Origin: Verrucomicrobiaceae bacterium
GTDB taxonomy: Bacteria; Verrucomicrobiota; Verrucomicrobiia; Verrucomicrobiales; Verrucomicrobiaceae
NCBI GenBank assembly: GCA_016713245.1
Contig: JADJPM010000004.1
Coordinates: 620,001 to 684,000 of the forward strand
Length of the DNA: 64,000 nucleotides
Direction of reading: 5' to 3'
The position numbers were made by a program, and so were the translations under genes. Shown piece by piece: positions 63,030 to 64,000 of this stretch. The notes under the pieces are model-generated. The model was not told where the DNA came from, did not search any database, and saw only the letters and a list, made by a program, of their open reading frames with translations. How positions within the stretch are numbered: position 1 is the first letter of the stretch; each line of letters begins with the position of its first letter.

Positions 63030-64000
63030 ATGCGCCTGCTTTTTGCCCTCCTTAGCCTGCTTTCCGCCTCCATCGCCTCCGCCAAGCCGGTGAACCTCGT
63101 CTTCATCCTGACTGATAACCAAGGTGCCTGGACCCTCGGCTGCTACGGGAACCCGGACATCCGCACCCCGCACATCGACCGGATGGCCGCCGAGGGCATC
63201 CGCTTCACCCGTGCCCTCAGCAGCAATCCCGTCTGCTCCCCCACGCGGGCGACCTTTCTCACTGGCCTCATCCCCTCCCAGCACGGCATTCACTCCTTCC
63301 TCGACCCGAAATACATGATGGGACCGGAGGCCTACAACACCCTCCGCGAGTTCACCTCCCTCGGCGAGGTCCTCTGCGACGCCGGCTACACCTGCGGCCT
63401 CAGCGGCAAATGGCACCTCGGGGCCAACCTGACGCCCAGTGAGGGCTTCACCACCTGGACGACGAAGCCGGACGGCAGCACGCAGGAGTTCTACGATCAA
63501 AAAGTCATCGAAAACGGCCAGCTCCGCGTCGAGCCCGGCTACACGACCGATTTTTGGACCCGCAAAGGCATCGAATTCATCCAGCAGAACAAGGCGCGGC
63601 CCTTCTTCCTCTACCTCGCCTACAACGGCCCCTACTCCCTCGGCAAGCTCATGACCCAGCCCGCCCGCAACCGGCATGCCGAATACTACGCCGACAAGCC
63701 CCTGCACTCCTTCCCCCGCGATGCGATGCATCCGTGGCAGCACGCGAACAAGCAGTTCCACAACACCGATGCCGGCCGCCGTCGCATGGCCGCCGAATGC
63801 AGCGGTGTCGATGATGGTGTCGGCGAGATCCTGGCCGCGCTCAAAGCCAATGGACTCGATGAGAACACCCTCGTCGTCTATTCCAGCGATCAGGGCTGGA
63901 TGGGCGGCCAAAACGGCATGTGGGGCATGGGCGATCACTTTGTGCCCACCGCCGCCCACGAGCTCATGATGCAGATACCGCTCATCTTCCGCCATCCCGG
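63030..64000 (+). CDS. Secreted sulfatase (type I, Cys-type), 3' end outside the window
   Basis: 323 codons visible. Signal peptide MRLLFALLSLLSASIASA. Metal-site motif VFILTDNQGAWTLGCYGNPD, then RTPHIDRMAAEGIRFTRALS. The sulfatase signature is SNPVCSPTRATFLTG, whose Cys in CSPTR would be converted to formylglycine. Further motifs are CGLSGKWHLG and, near the edge, VYSSDQGWMGG. Such enzymes remove sulfate esters from polysaccharides and need a formylglycine-generating enzyme or anSME, not present here. Secretion fits degradation of sulfated algal glycans, a common trait in this phylum. The frame remains open to 64000. Confidence 0.93.
   Translation, partial: MRLLFALLSLLSASIASAKPVNLVFILTDNQGAWTLGCYGNPDIRTPHIDRMAAEGIRFTRALSSNPVCSPTRATFLTGLIPSQHGIHSFLDPKYMMGPEAYNTLREFTSLGEVLCDAGYTCGLSGKWHLGANLTPSEGFTTWTTKPDGSTQEFYDQKVIENGQLRVEPGYTTDFWTRKGIEFIQQNKARPFFLYLAYNGPYSLGKLMTQPARNRHAEYYADKPLHSFPRDAMHPWQHANKQFHNTDAGRRRMAAECSGVDDGVGEILAALKANGLDENTLVVYSSDQGWMGGQNGMWGMGDHFVPTAAHELMMQIPLIFRHP

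Overview
The window reads as a high-GC chromosome segment of a verrucomicrobium, most likely Verrucomicrobiales of the Prosthecobacter type. This is inferred from gene content: very large secreted proteins made of autotransporter-type strand repeats, choice-of-anchor domains and CSLREA-like beta-helices; a PEP-CTERM protein; PF07638-type ECF sigma factors beside transmembrane Ser/Thr kinases with an N-terminal helical extension; ThuA, PQQ-propeller, FAD_oxidored, xylose-isomerase-like and sulfatase proteins. No tRNA, rRNA, CRISPR array or prophage was seen.

Layout. 1-2537 (-): part of a frame-damaged IS66 element, with a truncated gene beside it. 2947-5337 (-): purL. 5479-13096 (-): a choice-of-anchor D protein and a 2202-residue RHS/YD-repeat protein with a phospholipase-A2-like tip. 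13146-13195: a run of 50 G between the rhs start and a transposon nest, in which an IS3-family copy (13292-14586) sits in an ISL3-family transposase gene. 15479-22327 (+): NUDIX hydrolase, sugar ABC permease, divergent family-4 uracil-DNA glycosylase, N-formylglutamate-amidohydrolase-like protein, two lipoproteins and a DoxX-like protein. 22334-27983 (-): esterase, ThuA, a large ATPase and a PQQ-type propeller. 28079-32648 (+): an SLH-bearing FAD oxidoreductase, then an operon of a second FAD oxidoreductase, a small exported peptide and an SDR.

32684-57884 (+) is the centre of interest: two cassettes, each with an ECF sigma factor, a transmembrane Ser/Thr kinase and a giant secreted protein. 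Cassette A is sigma (32684), kinase (33262), giant A (35241), PEP-CTERM protein. Cassette B is sigma (45165), small secreted protein (46004), giant B (46611), kinase (53649). Four genes in the two cassettes share an upstream motif, TTTTTTGCCGG, then exactly 17 nt, then GCAT. I propose it as the promoter of these ECF factors. In cassette B two copies of a ~180-bp inverted-end repeat lie just upstream of two of these promoters. Both sigma factors have an S-A-T stretch where other ECF factors carry acidic residues, which fits activation by threonine phosphorylation from the linked kinases.

57961-64000: a relic of a sugar-epimerase gene (a frame-broken larger copy is at 44239), an alpha/beta hydrolase, a cardiolipin synthase, an M48-like membrane protein without its zinc ligands, and the start of a sulfatase that runs off the window.

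All family assignments come from reading motifs and overall sequence character; no database search was run.
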